NCBI GenBank assembly: GCA_032622095.1
Contig: CP136068.1
Span: 114,560,509-114,624,508, forward strand
From: Siphonodentalium dalli
Lineage: Eukaryota > Mollusca > Scaphopoda > Gadilida > Siphonodentaliidae
Reading direction: 5' to 3'
Length of the DNA: 64,000 nt
The translations under genes and the position numbers were made by a program. The notes under the pieces were generated by a model. The model did not search any database. It saw nothing but the letters and a program-made list of their open reading frames with translations, and had not been told where the DNA came from. Positions 17,232 to 29,257 of the stretch are shown here, piece after piece. The stretch's first letter is position 1, and each line of letters opens with the position of its first letter.

Positions 17232-18358
17232 TAGGGTCCTGCGAATTGGAGATTTTGATCGAATCGAATATCGAATCGAATTGAAGAATTCGAATCGAAT
17301 ATCGAATCGAATTATACATGTGTGTTGCATGTTTTGCCAGCGATTAGATGATGTTTGAAACGTTCTATGAACTTCCATGAAGTTCCATCATAACTTATGT
17401 GGCGATCAACCGTCGATCGCGATACTATTAACTTCAATTTATTATTGTCGAGAAGAAAGAAAAAACAGATCAAAATGTCCATGCGGACATTACGACGATT
17501 AATATATAACCGGCCTATCGGAACTAAAATCACGCAAAGTTGGTACAGTTTGCATGTACATGCAAAATTGCAAATGGGCATTCGGAAACACCGTTGTTGT
17601 AAACTTGAAGATGCAACAACAGTCGCAGGGTAGCCTGTTTATGTAGTACTGGGTGCTTCTGGAACTGATGATTCCATAGATGGGTCGTTGCCAGATGTTT
17701 GCGATTTATACACCATGTTGTATTCGTCACACGTGTAAGTTCTTGCACTGCCTGAGGAGCTTATCATGTTTAAAATAAACATGAATAACGGACGACTTAT
17801 TGTCAAGTGCCAAAGGAACGCTCCGAAACTGACATTCAACATCAAAAGAAAACTCCACCAACATGCACTTTTCGACCCCTGAAACACGTGAAGTTTACAT
17901 CATCAGCGATGTCACATACAAATTACGCGGAACCTGAGATAGCCAGTCGGCGGATAACGCTAGCAGTTGCTCAGTCTCATAGTTATTATAATTTACGTGC
18001 GTCGTCGGTCCAACGGCGATTTCAGAGCTTTTGGCAACCATGTTCAAAGCTAGAATTCAGACGTATTTAGTGGTCCTAATCTGGTGGCTAATTACTGGCC
18101 ATAAATATATTTAATAGCATGCGTACATTCGTGATGTACAATAAGAATTATAAAGCGCACTATTCATAATTTTAGGGAATTAAATGGCACAGAAACAGCT
18201 AAGATCGACGTGTGTATGTGTTCGTAAGCAGCTAATAAAGTAATAATTTCATCCATATATATTCGAAACTTCGAGTTGGAAATTTCGACTCGAATTCGAA
18301 TCGAATTTGACTTTCGAATCGAATCTCGAATCGAATATCGAATATTCGCAGGACCCTA
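17232..18358. mobile_element. hAT-like non-autonomous element (1127 bp)
   Basis: Terminal inverted repeats TAGGGTCCTGCGAAT at the left and their complement at the right. It is flanked by the 8-bp duplication ATTAAAAG (17224-17231 and 18359-18366). Eight-bp duplications and TAGGG-type ends are hAT features. Just inside both ends lie runs of the word CGAAT (17258-17310 and 18285-18345). No transposase-like frame is present, so it must be mobilised in trans. Confidence 0.88.
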
Positions 18359-18366
18359 ATTAAAAG

Positions 18367-21300
18367 GTGTAAAAGGCTTACTAGTGTGATGAACGTGCAT
18401 AGGTAATCTGATTACTTGAACTAATTGATAACGCTAGACTATACAAACTTCGAGATTCACATCGGGAAAATATAACCAACGACAACGGTGCACTGGGTGA
18501 TTTCTGTGCTATATGCAATGCCAATAATGCACAACTTCTAGTTTCGATAACAATTTGTCTGCATCATTAGAGATACAGCTTGGGACAATTATATTATAAC
18601 AACACAATGCATATGCCACAAGTACAACATCAAACCAATTTCGTTTATTCTGGCTTTTCTATTTCCTATAGCTTTCTTAGTATACTTTTGCATCACCATT
18701 CAGTAAAGACGGTGATTAAGAATTATGATCAGCAGATGGGCCATTCTTCGGAAAAATCGCAAAATAGGACTGACCATACTCGTCAAAAACAAACTTACAG
18801 ATTGCGCTAATTTTAATTTCCCCCCAGAAATTAGAAGAGTATAAAAATCCAAGATGGCGTCCAATATGGCGGCCACTTTTATTTTAAGACTAGGTGAACG
18901 GATATTCATGTACGAAATATTCAGAAAGAGGCAACGTCCCCAGTGGTATATGGTATCAGCATTGTAATGATCACATAGGAGAACATTTCAGACCAGACGG
19001 AAGTTTCACCATTCACCAATATTATCAATTTGTGAAATAATAGACGAACACTTAACCACCACCATGGTCACAAACTTCCACACGCTTGAGCCACTGACAA
19101 TAAATATGTTCAAACAAACACTGACGATTGTAGTCGAGAGCAAAAAGAATTAATCACACCATTTGGAAGTATTCAGAATCAAACAAATCTTCCACATATA
19201 TAGGGCATTGGAGACTGTACTCCATGCAGCATGTAAAAGAATTAGGCACTACGTTTAGAATCTCTTTTTGTTGAATACAACGAAGTAACAAAAAGTGTGA
19301 AATTACATCCACATCTGCTCTTAGAAGACAATCAAAACACAAGATGGTGCCCAACATGGTGGCTAATATTAATGCCATCAGTTGTGAATAACGAATACGA
19401 AAGCCGGACAGAAAATGTCTCCTATTGTATATATTATTGACCCATTATGTGTTGTGTTTGCGTGATGATGGACCGAAAACGGCGTCCAAGTAAAACAGCT
19501 TGTAGATACATCTTTGCCATATTTCAAATTGACTTTCTTATACCCTCGCTCAGCTTGGCGACTAGTATTATCTCTCGCGTGGCATGTGATCTGATAGTAT
19601 CATATATCATGTACTAAATGTCCATTTCCCAACTATGACACACGTGTGGCGCGAATGTGGTATGGGTTCTATTCATACAGGGCTGGCACTGCAAATTGGA
19701 TTGTTTTGTTTAGCAATTATAGGAACTTTGTTTCAAATATATAGAGAAATACAAACCAACAAAATAAAAATAACAATATAATTCCGAGACTGATTCAAAT
19801 ACAGCCGGGTGATTGATATGTCAAACAAATAGAATAACCGCGGATCGATCGCCAGTGGGCAATTTTACTATTGTGTGACGTATTTGAGGTCATTTTGAGA
19901 CATTAAGTCAGTAAGGTATTAACACTATGGAGCCAATTGGAAGTAATGGAGGGTGGTCATCACCCGTTACAAGTAATATGAATTCGATGCAATAAGAAGT
20001 GATGTTGTAATCTTAATATATAAATGCGAATATGTGTCACTCTTTATGGATGTTTCATGTAGGCCTACAATATTTCTGCACCGATTGCGATTAATGTATG
20101 TATTTCGGCACTCCTTGTAATATGGTCTGAGCCCTACCCGTCGTCACGCTTTGACGTCATATCCGCAGTACCGAACATAAACGACACTAACGCTCCTTAT
20201 CTTTACCTTATCAGGACAAATACGACCCTAACCTTTAAGTTTTAACGTATTGGGAGTGGTACAGCGAATGTGTGTTTGTGTTTCTGATGTGTTTGTAGGA
20301 AGCTACAAGTAACCCAGAGTAAGTCAGCGTGATGCGATCAACTAACAACACTGACATAAATGTCCCGATCTCGTGTACACAGTAGAGTCATTTGTGTTTC
20401 TCCAGAAAACCTAGAATTGTCATGTTTAAGTGTCAAATTGATGAAAAGGCATAGTTCTACATAGTATGAATAATAATCAATGGGTCAATTAGAAATGAAT
20501 AACACATATGCTTATGTCTCTATATAGTGTCTGTTAAACATGTCGTCATCAGAACCATGGTTGACATTTAGTCATTGACCGCTAATTGATTGGTTGACTA
20601 TCAGAGCCATATAATAGTTATTGTCGCGAAGAGAAGCAAATGCTGCTCACCCATTTTTAAATTAATGTATGGTGCTGTGCTATTCCATTCCAAATATTAT
20701 TATTATTAAAAAGCTAAATTAATTTGTGATACCGACATTCAATGATCAGAACGAACATTTGTTAAATACTTCACCAACTGATAATATGGACTAATGGTGA
20801 TAACTAAAGTATGACAAGAAATTAATACACTTTCATGTAGTCATTACAATGATATACAATAACCACCGATGGCGTTCTTTTTCGTGTGTCCGTTCAATTG
20901 ACGCTCTCTTTCGTGTGTCCGTTCAATAACTGATAACAGTAAAATTGGCCGCCATATTGGACGCCATCATGGATGCTCTTCTAACAGTGATTACCAATGG
21001 AAATACGCATGTGTCACTTCTTACACTCATTATATGCCTTCTACATTAATTATAACCAGATATTGCTCATTGTGCTATATCGTTCTTGGTTCAAATTCCC
21101 GACGATGCCTTTATTTCGAATTTTATGACATTGGGGAGGGTTAAGTTTTTGCTTTTTATTTCATCAATTGATAATATGGATTAATGATGAAACTACTGCT
21201 TGATGTGAAATGTTAATTATGTAGTCATTTCAATAATATAAAATACACCACTGCGATTTACTTTTTTCATTTGACATTATAACTTGGCGAAATCGAACGA

Positions 21301-21482
21301 AGGGAAATCGAAATGTGATATCGGAAGGTACCGAATTCTACCGAACAAATAGGCTCGTCAGTCTGGGTGTCCGCCGATCGCCCTTTGACCTCGTTATAAA
21401 ATCAACATTTTCGAGCAATAAATTGTCGCGAACGTGTATTTAAACGCGATGTCATAACCTATAAATGCTCACATATATTATA
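18367..21482. other. Gene-free stretch with diverged repeated segments
   Basis: No gene. Related segments containing AAGATGG-GTCCAA-ATGG-GGC occur at about 18850-18890 and 19340-19370, with an inverted relative near 20945-20975. Two similar segments (about 20770-20870 and 21165-21265) share CAACTGATAATATGGA-TAATG. A short duplication with CGTGTGTCCGTTCAAT lies at 20880-20930. Confidence 0.45.
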
Positions 21483-21925
21483 CAAGTCATTCCGAAGCCA
21501 CCAATACCTCTTTTATTTCACCCGGTGTGTTTGTGCTCGATATTTTCAACTTTATTCATCAAACGAATTCCAGAAATTAGACACGTCTGCGACTTGCAGT
21601 AAATTTTGAGAGACTTGCTGATTGATAGAGTATTGAAGAAACACTTGAATTATTAATGTTCTCTGTTCCAAGAAATTAATCTGATTTAAAAACTTGAAAG
21701 TATAGTTAAATAATTGGAATTTGCTTTGATACAATATTAAAATTCTGTGAATTCATCGTGACCTTAACCCGTACATCTTGCTTTACTTTCGGTTTCAATA
21801 TTTACTGCAAGTCCCAGACGTGTCTAGTTTCTGGATTTCGTTTGATGAATAAAGTTGAAATATCGAGCACAAACACACCGGGTGAAATAAAAGATGTATT
21901 GGTGGCTTCGGAAAGACTTGTAGTT
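21483..21925. repeat. Foldback element with about 120-bp arms
   Basis: The left arm (21483-21600) is the near-complement of the right arm (about 21804-21925). Shared words include CACCCGGTGTGTTTGTGCTC and TTCATCAAACGAA. The loop is about 200 bp and has no clear ORF. It is a MITE-type or foldback repeat. Confidence 0.65.
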
Positions 21926-21959
21926 ATTTTACAAGTGTTGTATCCAAATTGACAACACA

Positions 21960-22260
21960 CATCAACATTCTTATATATTGATTACACGCAGAGACTCTCG
22001 ATGACGAAATCAGTTTCGTTCGTTTATTGGCGATAGTTGCGTCCCGAATCGAGAAGTAAATATTTACAATTGAGCGTAATTCAGACGATGTTTTCGATGC
22101 AGTGGTACAGTTGATTTGCTTGATATTTTCGGCGATGTTAGTAGAATGCTACATTCCTCCAGTTGGCATACCGCCTGAATACTAACTTATCAGTTTCACG
22201 CACCCGAACAGGTACATAATGTCTGTACTGTGGTGACCACGTGCACGAGATAATCAAGTA
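21960..22260 (-). repeat. Dispersed repeat, inverted relative of 27025-27330 and 53600-53950
   Basis: Shares blocks such as GTTGCGTCCCGAATCG and the region around ATTCAGGCGGTATGCC in inverse orientation with the other two sites. Non-coding. Boundaries are approximate. Confidence 0.5.
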
Positions 22261-22638
22261 AATATAGAACTTGTCTTGGGTTCAATCGCTAAAAAATTAT
22301 TCGCTTTTTCAGTACTTGATGTCTTGTTTTCAAAGTCTGTTTTATTATGTGTGATTATTTTTTTTATTACGTCTGTTTCGCAACGTTTGGTCGTTGGTTT
22401 CATCTATAGTATTTTAGTTTGACCTAAACGTGCTGAAGACAGTAAAGTTATTATTAATTTATTATAAATAATATCGTCTGAATGTTTTAAAGAGAATTAA
22501 TTCACGATTGAATAACATAATACAAAATTAAAAACCCAACAATATTAAATATTAAACAAAATAACAACAACAACAAAATGTCAAATCGAACAAATTTATT
22601 GAAGAATTTTTTGTTTTTTATTTGATATATAATTTTAA

Positions 22639-23222
22639 AGGGATACTGTACCCAAATGCTGTTGTTGGTTTCTGTAGTCTCTGGGTCGGAGAATAATGTA
22701 ACAATTTTTTCCATTATTTGAGAGTGTGTTGAGTACGAAGTAGTGTTACGGATGGCAAATTTACCGGAATGCAAAAATACAAATTGTTGTTGTCGAGTAA
22801 TTTTTGTACAGTTTTCAACCAAATGTATCAAATAAAAGTTTTATTATATATGCATACTAGTCCCATATACTCATTTATCGTCACTAGTCAGTGAGTGGCT
22901 TGAGTTTTCTCCCCGTACCAGCATGATGTTTTAAAGAGTCGTGTGTGCAATGGGTTTACTAATCCAGTATCCCTCAATTATAATTTGATTACGCCTGGTA
23001 CACGGAAATTCGTATTTTAATTTACGCCATTTTATGGCTCCAGCCATAAATTCAATTTATATTAAATTATTAACTTTTAAATTATTAAATTTTAAGATAG
23101 CCTATTAATCTGAGCGTTTACAGAATACATCTTCGACTCAAATTACTTATGTTTCTATATATTATTGATAATAGATCGTTGTTATCATCGGAAATTTATT
23201 GAAAATGGCGTACAGTACCCCT
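22639..23222 (+). mobile_element. TTAA-type MITE, family B, copy 1
   Basis: Flanked by TTAA at 22635-22638 and 23223-23226. Ends AGGGATACTGTACCC and ACAGTACCCCT are inversely related. The same unit occurs at 54739-55278. No coding capacity. Confidence 0.75.
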
Positions 23223-23359
23223 TTAATCAATTCACCTGTTATTTAATTTAATCATCAATTCATTTAATGAATTAATTGTTAATTCGCCGTTGCTCATGCT
23301 AAAGTAAAATAAATCACACAACAATAACAAAAACAACAGCAAAGAACAGTCACGGAGCT

Positions 23360-23680
23360 AGAACCCCGAATTTGAAGATCCCCCGAAGCAACCCGAATCG
23401 GGTCGGCAGGACTCGGGGGATCTTCAATATGACCTGTCACTAACTCACGGCCATGTTGGATCCACCAGGTCCGGTTCCGTAGTTTTACTTAGCTTTCCGT
23501 ATATGGAAGACATGAATAATTCAAAAGCTCCATATACAGTATGGAAATGCTACTCCAAAACTTTGACCTGTAGCACTGAGACCACGGAACCGGGCTGGAT
23601 GAATCTATGAAACCACGGAAAAGGAACTCGTGGATCCAATATGGCTGCGAGTTAGTGACAGGGCGTATAGTGGGGATCCG
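23360..23680. repeat. Inverted repeats downstream of the transporter gene
   Basis: GAAGATCCCCCGA (23375) pairs with TCGGGGGATCTTC (23412), and ACTCACGGCCATGTTGGATC (23444) pairs with GATCCAATATGGCTGCGAGT (23634). A foldback-like repeat in the 3' flank of the ABC gene. Confidence 0.5.
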
Positions 23681-23918
23681 CGTCCTTGTCCAAAACTCTG
23701 AACACGTAGTTACCTAACCCCACGAGTCATAGTATAGCTCTTGTCATAGTTCATGTGCATGGGTTAATTGAGCATTCAGTCTGTCGTCCATGAACATGTG
23801 TGTTTGGGATGAAAGGGTTTCCTTCGCGACATCCTTAGGCACAGTGAGGTCCATGGTGGACGAGATTCAACAAAGCGAGTGACGTCATGCATGTCAACGT
23901 CTCTACAAAACCGTGCTG

Positions 23919-24119
23919 TCACCCTTTCAAAACAGAAGTCGTCTGGAGGTCATAATAGCGCCCTCTGGATGCCATCAATTCCTGGTGGGAACCAGTCTCG
24001 ACAATCTGTCCGTTTTCTATAACGGCAATGACGTCAGCATTCTCGATTGTTGACAGACGGTGAGCGATGATAATACACGTCCTGCCAACGGCTGCCTTAT
24101 CAAGGGCATCCTGTACCAC
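23919..24119 (-). CDS. abcb1-like: ABC transporter last exon: NBD2 H-loop and C-terminus
   Basis: 66 codons plus stop. Starts after an acceptor (TTCTAG) with [14 protein letters not shown], then the H-loop IIIAHRLST and [15 protein letters not shown]. The catalytic histidine is present. Confidence 0.93.
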   Translation of the reverse strand: MVQDALDKAAVGRTCIIIAHRLSTIENADVIAVIENGQIVETGSHQELMASRGRYYDLQTTSVLKG

Positions 24120-24554
24120 CTAGAAGAGAGATTATTAAAAAGGAAGCATTCTTAAAATGTATTACATTCCTATGTGTGATCTACCTTGATTTCTCGAATG
24201 ATTATAAACGGTAATTTCACTAATGAATTATGTTGCTTTAACTAGCACGTTTTGTATTCATACGCGTTATCGTAAATGTGTGCGTCATGGGTATAATGGA
24301 GGTATTATTTGGATTTCTGGTAAATCAGATGTTTAGAGTGGAATAAAATAAACAGTGTGTAATCACTTGATTGAACTGGCGTCCTCGCCTCTCATGAATT
24401 ATTTGTACGTCACCAGTTCAATGAAGTGATTACTATTTATGCAAAAAATTACTTTTTAGCACCCCACACTACAGTGACAACTTGAACAAGGGTATATTAG
24501 ACATAGCCCAATCCTTAAGTCGTTCACGACGGGAAAGGCGCTGGTACAACATTA

Positions 24555-24775
24555 AAGGTCCTATACCAGTGCTTTCTCTTATATATGCGAGTCTCAAATG
24601 GGGAGCATGGCATATATAAGAGAATGCACTGGCTTACAAGGTCAAGGTAACTATTGCTAGGCCAATCTAATCTCTGATATATGGGAGGGTGCCTATGGGA
24701 GACCCTCATATATAAGAGAATACATCGCCACAGGGTTTTCACAAAATTTCAGGAAGTTCCAGTCAGGGAAGGGTT
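24555..24775. mobile_element. Variant double-hairpin MITE copy
   Basis: Contains CTCTTATATATGCGAG and its inverse, then a second worn hairpin. It ends CACAGGGTTTTCACAAAATT and AAGGGTTAA, a right-end type shared with 49030-49140. Confidence 0.7.
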
Positions 24776-24974
24776 AATTTGAACCTAAGGCCGATTTATG
24801 TAAATCCTGTAAATCCTATATTGCGAGACCATATCCACATATTTCTGTACCAACACTTACAATAGTGTACGTCATATATGTAATTTAATATGGATTATGG
24901 TGCCCCTATAGTATAATCTCACGCATGCGTACTGTGACATCATATTCCAGACAAAGCCCACCAATACATCTTAA

Positions 24975-25190
24975 AGGTACTCAATCCGATCGGACGCTCC
25001 TAAATTACTATTTCTTTGGTTTCGGGGGTAAACAATATTTGATTCGAGTCGAGGAACCCACCCATCAAAGCTCAGAGAGATCGATTTTTGAAGTTTGTTA
25101 ATTTATCGAGATGTGGCCCAGAAACACGTGGTCAAACGGACAAATTGCGGATGAAGATGGATAACTCTAAAATCAGTGGTGCAGTCGCAT
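24975..25190 (+). mobile_element. Half copy of a TTAA foldback (AGGTACTCAATCCGAT family)
   Basis: Begins after TTAA (24971-24974) with AGGTACTCAATCCGATCGGA and matches the left arm of the full foldback at 51477-51913. The right arm is missing. Confidence 0.65.
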
Positions 25191-25518
25191 GAAAACAAAA
25201 CTGTTTCATAATTAATTGGTCTCTACTATACATATAAAGTCGCTAATAGGTCATCGCTTCTCTATAAGGATCCTGTGAATTTTGCGATGTTTTTTTGACA
25301 AAAACTGCGATAAAATACATTTAAATCTGTTCGGTGGATAAACATAACATCCGCATCGTGTAGCTGAATAGAGAATTTATTTTATTTTTTGTTAATTTTG
25401 CTCGTATTTACTTTTGCATCTATTTGACTGGCATCTATTGAGCCAAATTCTCTATATATATAGAGGTTTACCTACCATTTCATGGAATATGTTAAGATCA
25501 TTATATAAGTTAACCTAC

Positions 25519-25665
25519 CATTTCGCTTTCAGCGTCAAGGGCAGATGTTGCTTCGTCAAGAAGTAGAATTTTTGGATTTCTGACTAAGGCCCGTGCAATG
25601 GCTACTCTCTGTTTCTGGCCACCACTGAGCTGTGCTCCTTTCGTCCCCACATTTGTATCATACCC
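25519..25665 (-). CDS. abcb1-like: ABC transporter exon: NBD2 signature and Walker B
   Basis: 49 codons, phase 0 at both ends (acceptor CTCACAG, donor GTAGGT). Carries [20 protein letters not shown] and ends ESEM. Most relatives have ESEK at this junction. Confidence 0.95.
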
Positions 25666-25770
25666 CTGTGAGATAAATATGATGCAATGCAAGCATGTAT
25701 CTAAAATTCCGGTGACGTATTATATACGTTGCATTGCACACTAATCCGTCATCAGTCACCCATCAATTAA

Positions 25771-26162
25771 CCCTTTACCCAACAAAACGGCCAAAACCGG
25801 CCAAATAAAGCTTCAACAGCCTAAAATATCTTCGGTCTGTCTCAATAGAACCATACAAATATGGATATCATTGGAACCGGCTCCTTGACCACATTGTGAT
25901 AGTTACAGTTATGCCCTGTGCCAATGCATTCTCTTATATATGCGAGTCGACCATAGGTCGCCTCGCATATATAAGAGAATGCATTGGCCTAAAAAAAATC
26001 TTTTTTTAACACTTTTTACCATTTTTTCTTACATTCTTTAACAATTTTATAATTTTTAATGTGTTAAGCCAATGCATTCTCTTATATATGCGAGGCGACC
26101 TATGGTCGACTCGCATATATAAGAGAATGCATTGGCACAGGGCCGTTCTGCTGGGTAAAGGG
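25771..26162 (+). mobile_element. Double-hairpin TTAA MITE, copy 2 (complete)
   Basis: TTAA at 25767-25770 and 26163-26166. TIR CCCTTTACCCAACA at the left and its near complement GCTGGGTAAAGGG at the right. Two long palindromes (25922-25987 and 26071-26136) pair CCAATGCATTCTCTTATATA with its inverse. They are separated by an AT-rich spacer. Confidence 0.88.
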
Positions 26163-26479
26163 TTAAAAAGCCATTTCGAATGCCAATATCACTAAATTTG
26201 TACTGACCATTGTCAATGTGTTTTGATATTACAAAATATAGGTCTTTCCTATCTAATCAATGCTCACCACAAAGAAATACACATATCTATTCCACTGTGA
26301 TCTGGTCGTAATATATGGCCCAGCCGCTGAAACGACATTAAACCCTAACTAACCAAAAACAAACAAACCACTGTGATCGGCGAGACTTTTCCATAATTTA
26401 GAGGTAAGTTCACTAAGTTGTACAAACGAACAAATGAAAACGGTCAAATAGACTACATTTCGTCTCTGTATATTTGTGC

Positions 26480-26680
26480 TGCGGGCTGTAACAATACACG
26501 TGTTCACGATACGATAAGAATCACGATACATGATCAACGACACGATATATATCACGATACACTCAATTAGTGTTCCCTCTTATACACATGACCATCTTCA
26601 AAAGTTACTCGATTTCCTGTATCGCGATCAGATACGATACGATACGCGTATCGTTTGTTGGTGTATCGCGATATATTAAA
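26480..26680. repeat. CACGATA-rich simple repeat
   Basis: Irregular runs of CACGATA, ACGATACGATA and related words between transporter exons. No coding value. Confidence 0.5.
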
Positions 26681-26762
26681 TTCAGGATTGGATCGTTAAA
26701 GCCGTATCATGTATATCGCACGCCAGTGTTGCCAGGGTTTGAAAGGAATAAAACAATCTCAC

Positions 26763-26969
26763 CTGTGGTAAAGAATGTATAAAACTGTGTATGTTGGATT
26801 TTCTCGCTGCTTCAATGATCTCTGCCATCGTCACTTCTCGCGAATTATCGCCGTATGCGATATTCTCGGCGATGCTGCAGTCAAAAAGCATTGGTTCCTG
26901 TGACACTAGTCCTATCTGTGATCGAACCCAAGATGTGTTTAATTCTTCTATATTTCTCTCCCCAAATTT
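26763..26969 (-). CDS. abcb1-like: ABC transporter exon: NBD2 Q-loop and helical domain
   Basis: 69 codons, phase 0 (acceptor TTTTTCAG, donor GTGAGA). Starts [11 protein letters not shown], has the Q-loop [11 protein letters not shown], then [16 protein letters not shown], and ends SFIHSLPQ. Confidence 0.95.
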
Positions 26970-27024
26970 CTGAAAAATCACCGAGATAAGAATGATAATA
27001 GGTCACTTCAAATTTAAAATTAAA

Positions 27025-27330
27025 GACATATTATGGACGTGTTCAGGTACGTGACATTGATCAGATAGTACTCAGGCGCTATGCCAACCTAAGGGATGTA
27101 GCATTCTACTAACATTGTGAAAATTTCAAAGAAATCTACCATACCACTCCATAGAAAACCTCGTCTGAACTAAGCTCAATTGTAAATATTTACATGTCGA
27201 TTCGCGACGCAACTTTCGTCGATAAACAAACACACATGATTTCGCCATCGAGAGTCAATGCATTTAAGTAATATATAAGAATGACGGTGTGTGTTGTCAA
27301 TTTGGATTAATATTTATAAAAAATAACTAC
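27025..27330 (+). repeat. Dispersed repeat copy related to 53600-53950
   Basis: Shares GACATA-TATGGAC-TGTTCAGG, then CGCTATGCCAAC-type and GATTTCGCCATC-AGAGTCA blocks with 53600-53950 and, inverted, with 21960-22260. Confidence 0.55.
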
Positions 27331-27880
27331 CTTGAGCAAGATTATTCTCAAATTCTAATTGATCACCCAACCGGAGTGTTTCACATCACTTTAATAGAGT
27401 AATGGACATAACGGTATTAAACGGACATGGCTGACTCTAACCCTAAACTTATTTGTTCATAAAATTATGTATTAATTTTGGTAAGCGGTATATCAAAACA
27501 TACCCATATATTTCAATATTTCCAAACTACTTCGTCGATATAAAGCTGAAAATAAGTGCACAACAATTTTCACACTAACTATTGGTTGGAATATCAAACT
27601 ATCAGAGACAATTTAAACTACTTTTGGTCTGAAGATTCCAATTAATTTTGTGTCGGGCTTGAATTTTCCAACTATTGAACATTATGGTCTCAGTTGTCAG
27701 ACATCCACATACTCTCATATCGTCACGTCCCTGTGATGCAGTCGCTGAGATCGCCTACATATACAGTGGTGAAATCAGCTTCAAATACGTTTGTCGCAGG
27801 CATAACCGCAAACATACATCTTCTGTTTTAGACTTTGTATTCGTTCCCAAGAAACATCACGCTATTGATAATACAGCAAT

Positions 27881-28069
27881 ACAGAGTTCAGTCCCCTCGC
27901 TACGCTGGTCTGACAGAGTTCAGTCCCCTCGCTAAGCTGGTCTGACAGAGTTCAGTCCCCTCGCTACGCTGGTCTGACAGAGTTCAGTCCCCTCGCTACG
28001 CTGGTCTGACAGAGTTCAGTCCCCTGGCAACGCTGGTCTGACAGAGTTTAGTCCCCTCGCTACGCTGGT
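27881..28069 (+). repeat. 32-bp tandem repeat, six copies
   Basis: Unit begins ACAGAGTTCAGTCCCCTCGC and ends TACGCTGGTCTG. Copies start at 27881, 27913, 27945, 27977, 28009 and 28041. Intronic. Confidence 0.9.
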
Positions 28070-28869
28070 ATTTTGTCTCGATAAGGAAGTCAATATTTTT
28101 ATTTTGCGACTCATTACAGATCTTCTTTCATTCTCTGTACATTATGACAGTTGACAGATCAGCGCAGCGAGGGGACCGAAATATGCATTCCTTCCAGTTT
28201 GGCTATCGGTCTTTCGAGTATCCGGAACCGTTCAGGGCATCACAAAAGGGGGCGAAATGTATTGTGTTCCTCCACTTGAGTTATTTCGTGGCAGTGAGGC
28301 ATGTGTATAGAACATGTTCCTATTGCACAAGCAGCACAACATATCGTTGACATCGATGTATGAACACATTGTATCAAGAATGTCTTTAAATTATCACATC
28401 TGTTCGCTCACATGTGTGACGTAAATAATTTTATGATTACAAGATACATATAACATACGCTAAAAAGTTGCAGTTAGACACAATCATGTCATTATCCAAC
28501 AGATGGGATTATAGAAACATTTCATTGTCACACTATCCCGTGCGCGAGCGACCGATTCACTTACATATATAACTGCGCAGCAACAGTATTTCAATATCCT
28601 CGTGAATAGGTAGCTTTAGCGTTACGTTCTCTATTGTAAAATCGCGATAAAAATTGTTTTGTGTTGAAATTGGACATGCTTATGGGGATATCAATGGATT
28701 GATATGAGAACTATATTTCTCTGAGATGGCGGCCTATCCGGACAATGAAGGAAGACAGAGAAGATTTCAGCTGTTGACTTTGGGGCATCGAGTGAAGGTG
28801 ATTACTAGAACAAATTGTTGTTTTAAATCGTGAATTTCTTTGGAAACACGTATAATAAAACGAAAATCT

Positions 28870-28990
28870 AGTGTTTTTGAGTGGATACTGAAACTTATCT
28901 TGTTCGCGACCAAGACTAATGTTTATTTATTAAAATAAAGATTTGTCTCCGTCACTCATGAGATAACTTTCGATATCCACTCAAAACCAC
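28870..28990. repeat. Foldback with TTTTGAGTGGATA ends
   Basis: TTTTGAGTGGATACTGAAA pairs with the complement TATCCACTCAAAA at its right end. Related to the larger palindrome at 38167-38308. Confidence 0.5.
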
Positions 28991-29020
28991 AATGTATCGC
29001 CTCCGTATATGTTAACTGAC

Positions 29021-29218
29021 CAAGGATCCCTTAGACGAGTTGTAAAACCGTTCCAGTAGTTGTATCGTTGTGCTTTTCCCACAGCCACTGTGTCCGACCA
29101 GTGCTAATGTTGTTCCAGATTTCACTTTGATATTCAAATCTCTCAGAACAGTCGCGTCTGGCCGGCTAGGATAACGGAATTGGATGTTCTGCATATCGAC
29201 ATCACCACCGTATCGTTC
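29021..29218 (-). CDS. abcb1-like: ABC transporter exon: NBD2 A-loop and Walker A
   Basis: 66 codons, phase 0. The A-loop tyrosine is in [12 protein letters not shown]; Walker A is GHSGCGKST. The donor is GTCAGT, weaker than the others, and the 48-bp repeat array starts 40 bp upstream of this exon's acceptor, in the preceding intron. Confidence 0.93.
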
Positions 29219-29257
29219 CTGAAAGGTAATAAACAGTCTTCTGATCAAGATACCCTC

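Noticed and set aside
17807-18070. 87-codon frame inside the hAT-like element
   Set aside because: Not transposase-like and too short; no domain recognised.
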